Source of the DNA: Bacteroidales bacterium UBA6851
GTDB taxonomy: Bacteria; Bacteroidota; Bacteroidia; Bacteroidales; UBA932
NCBI GenBank assembly: GCA_002451795.1
Contig: DKDJ01000004.1
Location: forward strand, 124,001-188,000
Reading direction: 5' to 3'
Length of the DNA stretch: 64,000 nucleotides
Shown: one piece after another, positions 57,287-64,000 of the stretch
Layout: every line of letters begins with the position of its first letter
How positions within the stretch are numbered: position 1 is the stretch's first letter
Program-made: the position numbers and the translations under genes
The notes under the pieces: model-generated
Seen by the model: only the letters and a program-made list of their open reading frames with translations
Told to the model about the DNA's origin: nothing
Database searches by the model: none

Positions 57287-59686
57287 ATGAGACAAGATAA
57301 AGAATTAACTTTCCCGGCGGGTGCGGAAGTCAGTATCATCCCGGTAGTTCAAGGGGATTCAATGATGAAATTTGATGAATCTGAGCTTCCGGAGATTCTT
57401 CCCATTCTCGCCCTTCGCAACGCCGTATTGTTTCCTGGCGCAGTTTTTCCAATTACCATAGGTAGAGAAAAATCAATAAAACTCATTCACGATGCAGAGA
57501 AAGAGGGCTTTTTCATAGGAGCCGTTCCTCAGCTTGACGTAATGGTAGAGGACCCACAGGAGGATGACCTCTTTCACTATGGATGCGCGTGTCGCGTCAT
57601 AAAGACTCTGGAAATGCCTGACGGGACGATTACCGCCATCCTTCAGGCTTGCAAAAGAATAGAGATGATAGCGGTGCTTGGATACGAGCCTTACATTACG
57701 GCCAAAGTATCATATAGAGATGAAGTGTTGGCAGATGCAGATGCCACCGACATCAAAGCCATCAGCGAGTCACTCAAGGACAAGGCTATACAGATCATGC
57801 GATCCACGAACATGGGCACGCGTGATACCATAGGAGCAGTCAAAGCCATCGACGATTTCAAGTTCCTCGTCAACTTCATAGCCACCTCCATAGAGGTAGA
57901 GAATTTTACTTCCAAGATCGAGTTGCTCGAATATGACGACGTCAAATTCAGAGCCCTCAAACTCCTCACGATCTTGAGTTCTCAAATCGAACTGATGAAG
58001 ATCAAGCAAGAGATCAACCAGAAAGTCAAGAGTGACATTGACCAACAGCAAAGGGAATACTACCTCAACAACCAGCTCCGCACTATTCAGGAGGAGCTTG
58101 GTATGGACGATGCTGAAGAGTTCGATAAGTTCAGGGAGAAGGCAGCCAAGAAGAAATGGCCCAAAGAAGTAGCAGAGGCTTTCGAGAAGGAACTTGCCAA
58201 GCTCGAGAAGTATAACCCTTCTTCTCCGGACTATAGCGTCCAATACAACTACATAGAGTTCATGCTCCAGCTTCCATGGGGAGAAATGAGTAAGGACAAC
58301 CTTGATCTTGCCCACGCACAGAAAGTGCTTGACCATGATCACTTCGGGCTCGACTCCGTAAAAGATAGAATCATTGAGTACCTTGCCGTACTCAAACTAA
58401 AGGGGAACATGAAGTCTCCTATCCTCTGCCTCTACGGTCCTCCAGGAGTCGGAAAAACTTCTCTTGGCAAATCCATTGCAAAGGCTTTAGGTAGAAAATA
58501 TGTACGTATTGCCCTCGGTGGAATGCACGATGAAGCTGAAATCAGAGGTCACCGTAAGACTTATGTAGGAGCGCTTCCGGGACGAATTCTTAACGGAATT
58601 GCCAGAGCCGGAACCTCAAATCCAGTTATCGTTCTGGATGAGATTGACAAACTCAGTTCAGACTTTAAGGGCGACCCGTCATCCGCACTTCTCGAGGCTC
58701 TTGATCCAGAGCAGAATGCAAGTTTCCATGACAATTACCTTGATCTTGACTACGATCTCAGCAATGTTATGTTCATCACCACGGCCAATAGTATTTCACC
58801 TATCCAGCCGGCACTCCTTGACAGAATGGAGTTGATTAATGTGACTGGATATCTTGCTGAAGAAAAGTTAGAGATAGCACGTAAGTTCCTTGTACCCAAG
58901 CAGATGGAAGAGCATGGGCTCAAGAAAGGCACACTTAAGATAGACAAGAGTGCTCTTGAAGATATAATTGACGAATATACCCACGAGTCCGGTGTACGTG
59001 GACTTGAAAAGCAGATAGCCAAGATCGCCAGAGTCACCGCGAAGAAAGTCGCGCTCAACGAGCCGCTTCCGAGTACGATAAAGAAAGACATGCTCAAGGA
59101 ATATCTTGGACTGCCAACTGCTTTCCATGACAAGCAGAGCGGCAACGAAGCACCTGGAGTGGTAACAGGATTGGCATGGACACAGATGGGCGGAGAGATA
59201 TTGTTCGTGGAGAGTTCTGTATCCAATGGAAAAGGTGTGATGACCATGACTGGAAATCTCGGTGATGTGATGAAGGAATCCGCCACTATCGCTTATCAGT
59301 ACATAAAAGCACACCCAGAACTCGCTAACATGGACTCCGAAAAGTTTGCTTCCAAAGATATTCATGTACACGTTCCAGAGGGAGCCACCCCTAAAGACGG
59401 ACCGTCAGCCGGCATCACCATGGTCACTTCCATGATTTCCGCACTTAGGGGAGAAGCCATAAAGTCCGGTATTGCCATGACTGGAGAGATGACTCTTCGC
59501 GGAAGAGTGCTTCCGGTAGGTGGCATCAAGGAAAAGATACTTGCTGCCAAAAGAGCCGGCGTCAAGACAATAGTCATATCAGAAGACAATCGTAAAGACG
59601 TCGAAGACATAAAGGAAGTTTATGTAAAAGGACTTGATTTCCACTATGTAAAGACTATAGAAGATGTCATATCATTCGTCTTTTAG
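57287..59686 (+). CDS. lon: ATP-dependent protease Lon
   Basis: Cytoplasmic AAA+ serine protease that degrades misfolded and regulatory proteins. The 799 residues contain the N-terminal LonN domain (LPILALRNAVLFPGAVFPITIGR), the AAA+ module with Walker A GPPGVGKTS (from about 384) and Walker B VIVLDEIDKL, and the C-terminal protease with VHVPEGATPKDGPSAG (catalytic Ser707) and GGIKEKILAAKRAG (Lys of the Ser-Lys dyad). Length is typical. The ATG at 57287 is preferred over a TTG 6 codons upstream. It is monocistronic with a strong terminator. Confidence 0.97.
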   Translation: MRQDKELTFPAGAEVSIIPVVQGDSMMKFDESELPEILPILALRNAVLFPGAVFPITIGREKSIKLIHDAEKEGFFIGAVPQLDVMVEDPQEDDLFHYGCACRVIKTLEMPDGTITAILQACKRIEMIAVLGYEPYITAKVSYRDEVLADADATDIKAISESLKDKAIQIMRSTNMGTRDTIGAVKAIDDFKFLVNFIATSIEVENFTSKIELLEYDDVKFRALKLLTILSSQIELMKIKQEINQKVKSDIDQQQREYYLNNQLRTIQEELGMDDAEEFDKFREKAAKKKWPKEVAEAFEKELAKLEKYNPSSPDYSVQYNYIEFMLQLPWGEMSKDNLDLAHAQKVLDHDHFGLDSVKDRIIEYLAVLKLKGNMKSPILCLYGPPGVGKTSLGKSIAKALGRKYVRIALGGMHDEAEIRGHRKTYVGALPGRILNGIARAGTSNPVIVLDEIDKLSSDFKGDPSSALLEALDPEQNASFHDNYLDLDYDLSNVMFITTANSISPIQPALLDRMELINVTGYLAEEKLEIARKFLVPKQMEEHGLKKGTLKIDKSALEDIIDEYTHESGVRGLEKQIAKIARVTAKKVALNEPLPSTIKKDMLKEYLGLPTAFHDKQSGNEAPGVVTGLAWTQMGGEILFVESSVSNGKGVMTMTGNLGDVMKESATIAYQYIKAHPELANMDSEKFASKDIHVHVPEGATPKDGPSAGITMVTSMISALRGEAIKSGIAMTGEMTLRGRVLPVGGIKEKILAAKRAGVKTIVISEDNRKDVEDIKEVYVKGLDFHYVKTIEDVISFVF

Positions 59687-59698
59687 GTTTTATAAAGC

Positions 59699-59736
59699 AA
59701 AAGAAGGCGTCACATATAAATGTGACGCCTTCTTTT
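59699..59736. terminator. Bidirectional terminator between lon and the RHH-like gene
   Basis: A perfect 17-bp inverted repeat (59699-59715 and 59720-59736) with loop ATAA and A/T-rich ends, placed between two convergent genes. Confidence 0.88.
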
Positions 59737-59750
59737 TTGCTTCTTCCGAT

Positions 59751-59981
59751 TTAGAATAGTTTTGGATGGCTTTCTTCAAGCCCAGAAAGTACCTGTTCCA
59801 TCACGGATTTGCGAATCAGCGCAGAACGGGATGACACATTGTAACGCTTACAGTACTCGTCTATCGCTGCAAGTTCCTGAGAGTTGAAAAGCACGGACTT
59901 GCGATGGATATGCCTTAGAGACTCACGCTGGCGATCAAGATACAAGGGGTCAACACCAGTGTATTTCTTACTCTTCTTCAT
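59751..59981 (-). CDS. Conserved RHH-like small protein
   Basis: A 76-residue protein with a predicted strand-helix-helix pattern: SVLFNSQELAAIDEYCKRYNVSSRSALIRKSVMEQVL. This resembles ribbon-helix-helix DNA-binding proteins with a basic N-terminal extension (KKSKKYTGVDPLYLDRQRES). It looks widespread in Bacteroidota as a hypothetical protein; function unknown. The start overlaps the thioredoxin-like gene by 14 bp, so it is the last gene of the coaD operon. It could equally act with a partner protein rather than DNA. Confidence 0.78.
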   Translation of the reverse strand: MKKSKKYTGVDPLYLDRQRESLRHIHRKSVLFNSQELAAIDEYCKRYNVSSRSALIRKSVMEQVLSGLEESHPKLF

Positions 59982-60783
59982 TAGCTATTTTTATGTAGTT
60001 AATAATTTCCTTAAGATTTTCAACCTCAAGTCTGCGTCCTATAATTTCGCCATCGGACCATACGACGAACATCCTCGGAGTACCGGTAACACCATACGCA
60101 AGATGGTATCCAGAGTCCATCTCGGGATCCCACAAGTGGACCATTCTTACATTCTTGTTCTTTATCTTAAAATTACGTCTGAAAGCCTTCCAGTCTCTTT
60201 TATTGTCGGAGACATATACAGCATAAAAGTTCATCGGAAAGTCCACTTCTGACAGAACTTCAGGCAGAACCATAGTCTCCAGACGGCATTTTGCGCATGA
60301 GGTATCATAGAAGAAAAGCACAGCGATCTTACCATCTTCCGGGATAGTCATCTTCCTTCCGGACGGCTTAAGAAGATCTATTTTTTCGGCAGTCATACCA
60401 ATCAGAGAGCGCCGATTACAATTGGCAAACATCTCTGCCTCCATATACTCAAACTCACTGGTAGCCTCAACTTTCCCGCTTTTCAGCCATTCATCAAAGA
60501 TATGTATGGCCACAGCTTCCTCCCCCATGACACGGGCATGCATATAGTGGTTAAGAACACGAAGCGTAACATGCTGCCTGGTAAGAGAATCAGTACAAGT
60601 ACTAATCAGCCCATCAAACTCACGATTTTTGACATCTATACTCTCAGGCTCAAGGGCCACATAGAACTGCGTAAGGAGACTATCAAGCCCGTCATAGCGA
60701 TAAACTTGCGTGTCATCGTCAGCATATACGCTATACATAGAGAATACAAGAGCCCCAAGAACAGCAAAAATAAATTTTTTCAT
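59968..60783 (-). CDS. Exported thioredoxin-like protein (DUF5106-type)
   Basis: A 271-residue protein with a signal peptide (AVLGALVFSMYSVYA), a helical N-terminal part resembling DUF5106 (about 35-140), and a thioredoxin fold with the CxxC pair Cys163/Cys166 in FYDTSCAKCRLE and cis-Pro region GVTGTPRMFVVW. It probably makes, reduces or isomerises disulphides or handles thioether substrates in the periplasm. It starts at the coaD stop (TGATG) and overlaps the RHH-like gene by 14 bp. Confidence 0.85.
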   Translation of the reverse strand: MKKFIFAVLGALVFSMYSVYADDDTQVYRYDGLDSLLTQFYVALEPESIDVKNREFDGLISTCTDSLTRQHVTLRVLNHYMHARVMGEEAVAIHIFDEWLKSGKVEATSEFEYMEAEMFANCNRRSLIGMTAEKIDLLKPSGRKMTIPEDGKIAVLFFYDTSCAKCRLETMVLPEVLSEVDFPMNFYAVYVSDNKRDWKAFRRNFKIKNKNVRMVHLWDPEMDSGYHLAYGVTGTPRMFVVWSDGEIIGRRLEVENLKEIINYIKIANEEE

Positions 60784-61253
60784 CATAGCACCTCCGGAAG
60801 AATTACACCATCAGGAAGGAAAAGTGACGTATCACCGTTGTGCCGAAGAAGATCGCGTACCGCTGAAGACGAAATATGAGCGTATTCCTGAGCAGTAGGA
60901 ATAATGATAGTCTCTATCTCAGGAGCAATCCGGCGGTTAGCATCAGCGATTGCACGTTCATTCTCGAAGTCAATCATATTACGCACTCCTCTAACTATAT
61001 GCCTAATACCAAGTTGCCTGCATATATCTACTGTAAGTCCGTCATAGGACGTAACTTCAACATTTTCCAAAGACCTGGTAGCTTGACGGATAATATCCAG
61101 CTTCTGTTCGTTACTGAACAATCCCCTTTTGTCCTGATTGATACCGACAGCAACCACCACCTCATCGAACATCCCAAGAGCCCGGGTAAGAATATTTAGA
61201 TGACCGGCCGTAAATGGATCAAAAGAGCCAGGAAATAAAGCTTTATGTTTCAT
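60783..61253 (-). CDS. coaD: Phosphopantetheine adenylyltransferase
   Basis: Fourth step of coenzyme A synthesis: 4'-phosphopantetheine + ATP to dephospho-CoA. The 156 residues start KALFPGSFDPFTAGHLN, the nucleotidyltransferase signature, and include VVVAVGINQDKRGLFS, IRHIVRGVRNMIDFENE, and the C-terminal ISSSAVRDLLRHNGD. Length matches CoaD (about 160). The start at 61253 places the phosphate-binding strand at residue 4. Only 5 nt separate it from a -7 box. The following thioredoxin-like gene is translationally coupled. Confidence 0.95.
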   Translation of the reverse strand: MKHKALFPGSFDPFTAGHLNILTRALGMFDEVVVAVGINQDKRGLFSNEQKLDIIRQATRSLENVEVTSYDGLTVDICRQLGIRHIVRGVRNMIDFENERAIADANRRIAPEIETIIIPTAQEYAHISSSAVRDLLRHNGDTSLFLPDGVILPEVL

Positions 61254-61258
61254 AACTC

Positions 61259-61266
61259 CAAAGTTA
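61259..61266 (-). promoter_or_regulatory. -7 box of coaD
   Basis: TAACTTTG on the minus strand, 5 nt before the coaD ATG. No -33 match, so weaker evidence. Confidence 0.38.
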
Positions 61267-61279
61267 GTCATATTTTAGT

Positions 61280-61287
61280 TATATTTG
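61280..61287 (+). promoter_or_regulatory. -7 box of ung
   Basis: TATATTTG, 28 nt before the ung ATG. No -33 match. It lies back to back with the coaD box. Confidence 0.42.
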
Positions 61288-61315
61288 AGAGTTAAACAAT
61301 CATTCTTTATCAGAT

Positions 61316-61984
61316 ATGGACGTCCGGATGGAAACATCATGGAAAACGGCCCTTTCCCAAGAGTTCGAAAAGCCGTATTTCACTGCACTTGTACAAGAAC
61401 TGCATCGACAGAAAAAGGAAGGCATAACCATATACCCTCCCGGAAATTGTATCTTCAAGGCCTTTGAACTCTGTCCTCTTGATAAGGTAAAGGTTGTCAT
61501 ACTTGGGCAAGACCCATATCACGGAGCAGGTCAGGCCATGGGGCTTTCTTTTTCAGTGCCACAAGGAGTCACCGCCCCTCCGTCATTGAAAAATGTCTTT
61601 AAGGAAATAGAGAGCGATCTCGGAATCAGTATGTCAGGGAACACAGATCTTACGCCATGGGCAAGTCAGGGAGTGCTTCTTCTCAACGCAGTTCTGACAG
61701 TCAAGGCTGGACTGGCGGCATCACACAGCGGACTTGGATGGCAACAGTTCACCGACGCAGTTATAAGCACCATTTCACAAAATCTATCCGGCGTAGTATT
61801 TCTGCTATGGGGCAATTACGCTAAGAGCAAAGCGAGTCTCATAGACACTAGACGTCATCATGTTCTGGAAGCAGCACATCCATCACCTCTCGCCAGAGGA
61901 GCATTCTTCGGATGCAGGCATTTTTCTCAGACCAATGAAATACTCACCTCAGAAGGCAGGACACCTATCAACTGGCAGTTATGA
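61316..61984 (+). CDS. ung: Uracil-DNA glycosylase
   Basis: Family 1 UDG that removes uracil from DNA. The 222 residues have the water-activating motif GQDPYHG with Asp66, the conserved TPWASQGVLLLNAVLTV, and HPSPLARGAFFGCRHF with the catalytic His near 190. Length and motifs match Ung exactly. It is divergent from coaD and its last 6 bp overlap the convergent lnt gene. Confidence 0.96.
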   Translation: MDVRMETSWKTALSQEFEKPYFTALVQELHRQKKEGITIYPPGNCIFKAFELCPLDKVKVVILGQDPYHGAGQAMGLSFSVPQGVTAPPSLKNVFKEIESDLGISMSGNTDLTPWASQGVLLLNAVLTVKAGLAASHSGLGWQQFTDAVISTISQNLSGVVFLLWGNYAKSKASLIDTRRHHVLEAAHPSPLARGAFFGCRHFSQTNEILTSEGRTPINWQL

Positions 61985-63607
61985 CACCTTCTTCTTCAGG
62001 AGAATATGACCAAGTAGCAGGCCTGATAGAAGCAGGAACATAAGAGTGCATACCCGGCCGGTAATGTCTCCGTTACGGACGAAGAAAGTCTTCTCGGAAT
62101 TAAGATTGACACTTCCACTTAAGGTTTCCATTTTCCACCATCCAGTTTTTGAGACAATATCCCCCCTCTGGTCTATAAAGCAAGAAATGCCAGTATTGCC
62201 ACATCTTGCAAAATCACGCCTGAGTTCAATGGCACGGAGCCTGGAATAGTTAAGGTGCTGACGATAGCCAGGGGTGTCACCCCACCATGCATCGTTTGTA
62301 ATCACAGTCATCACCTGCGCTCCAGCATTGACATATCCAGTACAATACTCTCCATATATGGACTCGTAGCACACCGCACAGCCCAGCTTCACTCCATCCG
62401 AGAGAATTAGAGAAGTAGGCCTGTCCTGTCCCACACAGCGCCCCATCAATCCGGATACACCCATTTTTGAGGAAAGCCAGTCGTCAATAGGGACAAAAAG
62501 TTTTGGGTAAGGCGTAGATTCTACACCGACCACCAAACGGCTCTTTTGATACATCTGTGGATCACTGCCGCCCCTAAGCAGGAAAGCCGTATTATGTGAT
62601 GTATACCAGCCTTTGCCGTAGCGCCGGGCAAGGACGTTAGGGGAAGAAGATGTATTAAAAAGCTGGATAGTACTTGCACCAAACAGCATCTCCGCACCAG
62701 GATAATCAGACAGGAAATTTCTAAAACTCTTCACAGTAGCGGAAGACTCTATATCATTAATGACAATATCTGAAGTAAATGTCTCAGGAGCCAAAAGGAG
62801 TTTTTTCCTAGAGGAATCATCTGATGCCCGAAGTCCATCCGAGAACAAGGACAGAAGCCGTTCCGTCTGCTGAGCCTGACTAAGGCTTTCGAACTTCTCA
62901 TAAGGATCAAGATTAGGCTGTGCAATAATCACATCCAAACGCCCTTCGGAACGTTCTTCGTAGCAGGAATACATATATGCAGATAGGGCAAGAGGCCCGC
63001 ATATCGTCAATATCACGCCTAGGAAAACAAATACCTTGGCAACAACATTCCACCTTCTGACGTAGCCGCAGGATACCGAACGAAGTACCCCGAACAAGGA
63101 TAGGTTAGAAGCCCAAACCCACAACGAGCCGCCCAATGCCCCGGTATATTCATACCACTGGACCGACTTTGTAGTGCCGGCAAAAGCATTGCCGAGAACA
63201 AGCCATGGCCATGAAATGTCTACAGAAAAGTAGTGTCTTTCCCATGCAATCCACATCACAGCAAGAAAGACATACGGAACGACTCCACTAATATACTTCT
63301 TCGAAAGCCGGAATACACTCCATACAAGAGTCATCTGCGCCGCATTGGCAAGAATAGCAAAGATACCCCCGCCTATAGTGGCATTGCACACCCAGAAAGT
63401 TGTCAGTGCATTCCACAATACGAATGTATAAAGGGCATAAGGCCAGAAATGCTTTACTTTCATCTCATCAGCTGCCCAGTCAGCCCATAGCAGCGGCAAG
63501 AATGCCACAAGAGATAGCACTCCAGCATGATTACACAGCCAAGGTAGAGCCAGCATCAGTGCAGAGAGAGTGCACAGGCTTAGAAGAAAGAACACTTTAC
63601 GTCTCAT
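61979..63607 (-). CDS. lnt: Apolipoprotein N-acyltransferase
   Basis: Adds the third acyl chain to lipoproteins in the inner membrane. The 542 residues have about eight membrane segments in the N-terminal part, then a nitrilase-like domain with catalytic Glu in LLAPETF, a Lys region near residues 355-375, and Cys413 in GCAVCYESIYGEY. Fits the many lipoproteins seen here. The start at 63607 (not 63640) is set by the ATGA overlap with the upstream pseudouridine synthase. Confidence 0.92.
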   Translation of the reverse strand: MRRKVFFLLSLCTLSALMLALPWLCNHAGVLSLVAFLPLLWADWAADEMKVKHFWPYALYTFVLWNALTTFWVCNATIGGGIFAILANAAQMTLVWSVFRLSKKYISGVVPYVFLAVMWIAWERHYFSVDISWPWLVLGNAFAGTTKSVQWYEYTGALGGSLWVWASNLSLFGVLRSVSCGYVRRWNVVAKVFVFLGVILTICGPLALSAYMYSCYEERSEGRLDVIIAQPNLDPYEKFESLSQAQQTERLLSLFSDGLRASDDSSRKKLLLAPETFTSDIVINDIESSATVKSFRNFLSDYPGAEMLFGASTIQLFNTSSSPNVLARRYGKGWYTSHNTAFLLRGGSDPQMYQKSRLVVGVESTPYPKLFVPIDDWLSSKMGVSGLMGRCVGQDRPTSLILSDGVKLGCAVCYESIYGEYCTGYVNAGAQVMTVITNDAWWGDTPGYRQHLNYSRLRAIELRRDFARCGNTGISCFIDQRGDIVSKTGWWKMETLSGSVNLNSEKTFFVRNGDITGRVCTLMFLLLSGLLLGHILLKKKVS

Positions 63608-64000
63608 TCTTCCGGCATTACCGAACTGTACTTTCTCCACTTGTCAAGAAGTGCAGTCATGTCAGAGGGGACTTCAGAGTCAAACTGCATCCACTCCCCA
63701 GTTCGAGGATGCACAAAGCCAAGTGTCTTAGCATGAAGGGCCTGACGCGGGCACAGTTCGAAGCAATTGCTTATAAACTGCTTGTACTTGGAATATATAG
63801 TTCCTTTACGAATCTCATTTCCGCCATACCTTTCATCATTGAAAATAGGATGTCCTATACGTGACATATGCACACGGATCTGGTGAGTGCGTCCAGTCTC
63901 AAGTCTACATTCCACGCAAGTGACAAAGCCGAAACGTTCAAGTACACGATAGTGCGTTACCGCACGCTTCCCCTTGTCCTCATCCTCAAACACCCTGAAT
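63604..64000 (-). CDS. RluA-family pseudouridine synthase (C-terminal part, 5' end outside window)
   Basis: The visible 132 codons encode the end of a large-subunit rRNA pseudouridine synthase: KRAVTHYRVLERF, then ECRLETGRTHQIRVHMSRIGHPIFNDERYGG, the family's GRTHQIR motif, and ALHAKTLGFVHPRTGEWM. The catalytic Asp lies further upstream, outside the window. RluD is the closest match by pattern, but RluA/RluC cannot be excluded. The frame is open at base 64000; the stop overlaps the lnt start (ATGA). Confidence 0.9.
   Translation of the reverse strand, partial: FRVFEDEDKGKRAVTHYRVLERFGFVTCVECRLETGRTHQIRVHMSRIGHPIFNDERYGGNEIRKGTIYSKYKQFISNCFELCPRQALHAKTLGFVHPRTGEWMQFDSEVPSDMTALLDKWRKYSSVMPEE

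Noticed and set aside
57770..58342. 190-residue open frame antisense to lon
   Set aside because: It mirrors conserved Lon domain sequence and has a low-complexity Leu/Val/Glu pattern expected from the opposite strand.
1..64000. CRISPR arrays, insertion sequences, prophage genes, rRNA genes, SusC/SusD pairs
   Set aside because: Looked for on both strands; no repeat-spacer pattern, transposase, phage structural gene, rRNA or SusC/D-type gene was recognised.

Overview
The window looks like chromosomal DNA from an uncultured-type gut member of the Bacteroidota, most likely order Bacteroidales. The evidence is Bacteroidetes-type promoters (TTTG, about 20 bp, TAnnTTTG) in front of many genes, almost no Shine-Dalgarno sequences, many lipoprotein signal peptides, FimA/Mfa2/DUF4906 fimbrial genes, a Bacteroides-like arabinose cluster, and moderate G+C. 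I cannot place it below order from sequence reading alone. No IS element, prophage, CRISPR array or rRNA gene was seen.

Layout. 1-8.1 kb: a tRNA-Arg that appears to lead a pheA-aroC transcript, then fabD, pdxB and a large pyruvate:ferredoxin oxidoreductase (nifJ). 8.1-14 kb: an M16 zinc protease, a low-molecular-weight phosphatase coupled to an EamA transporter, and UDP-glucose dehydrogenase. 14-19 kb: a DUF1573/GH3/CE15 operon for glucuronoxylan-type hemicellulose. 19-25.5 kb: a CYTH protein, an acyl-CoA ligase, an aminotransferase and a GH36/YiiX-like pair. 25.6-34.4 kb: a fimbrial operon (OmpA/TPR lipoprotein, FimA-like pilin, Mfa2-like anchor, 1136-residue DUF4906 protein, orphan lipoprotein) headed by a short ssb gene. 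34.6-38.8 kb: a zinc-ribbon orphan and an ABC-2 transporter operon carrying a 5'-nucleotidase split into two genes. 38.9-44.1 kb: two GH51 arabinofuranosidases on either side of holA. 44.1-54.9 kb: a nine-gene run GH31-galM-symporter-araD-araB-(PD-(D/E)XK)-cca-xerC-hpf. 55-64 kb: rng, a 29-residue mS38-like protein, HU, lon, an RHH-like protein, a thioredoxin-like protein, coaD, ung, lnt and the end of an RluA-family pseudouridine synthase.

How the genes work together. The carbohydrate genes suggest growth on arabinose- and xylose-rich plant polymers: CE15 and GH3 act on (glucurono)xylan, the GH51 enzymes release arabinose, and the symporter plus AraB/AraD take it into the pentose phosphate pathway. 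No SusC/SusD pair and no arabinose isomerase are present in the window, so the pathway must be completed elsewhere.

The most notable signals are regulatory and architectural. They are: (i) a terminator-like hairpin with eight T residues inside the first 27 codons of the DUF1573 gene, just after a consensus promoter that would give an almost leaderless mRNA; (ii) several other genes whose -7 box lies only 5-10 nt before the ATG; (iii) pheA-aroC apparently transcribed through a tRNA gene; (iv) a hairpin 14 bp before rng; (v) ssb heading the fimbrial operon with a CG-rich palindrome near its predicted transcript start; and (vi) very tight packing, with convergent genes overlapping and terminators built into coding ends or promoters. 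I did not find a clearly new multi-gene system; the leaderless/attenuator arrangement at 18.9 kb is the best candidate for something undescribed.
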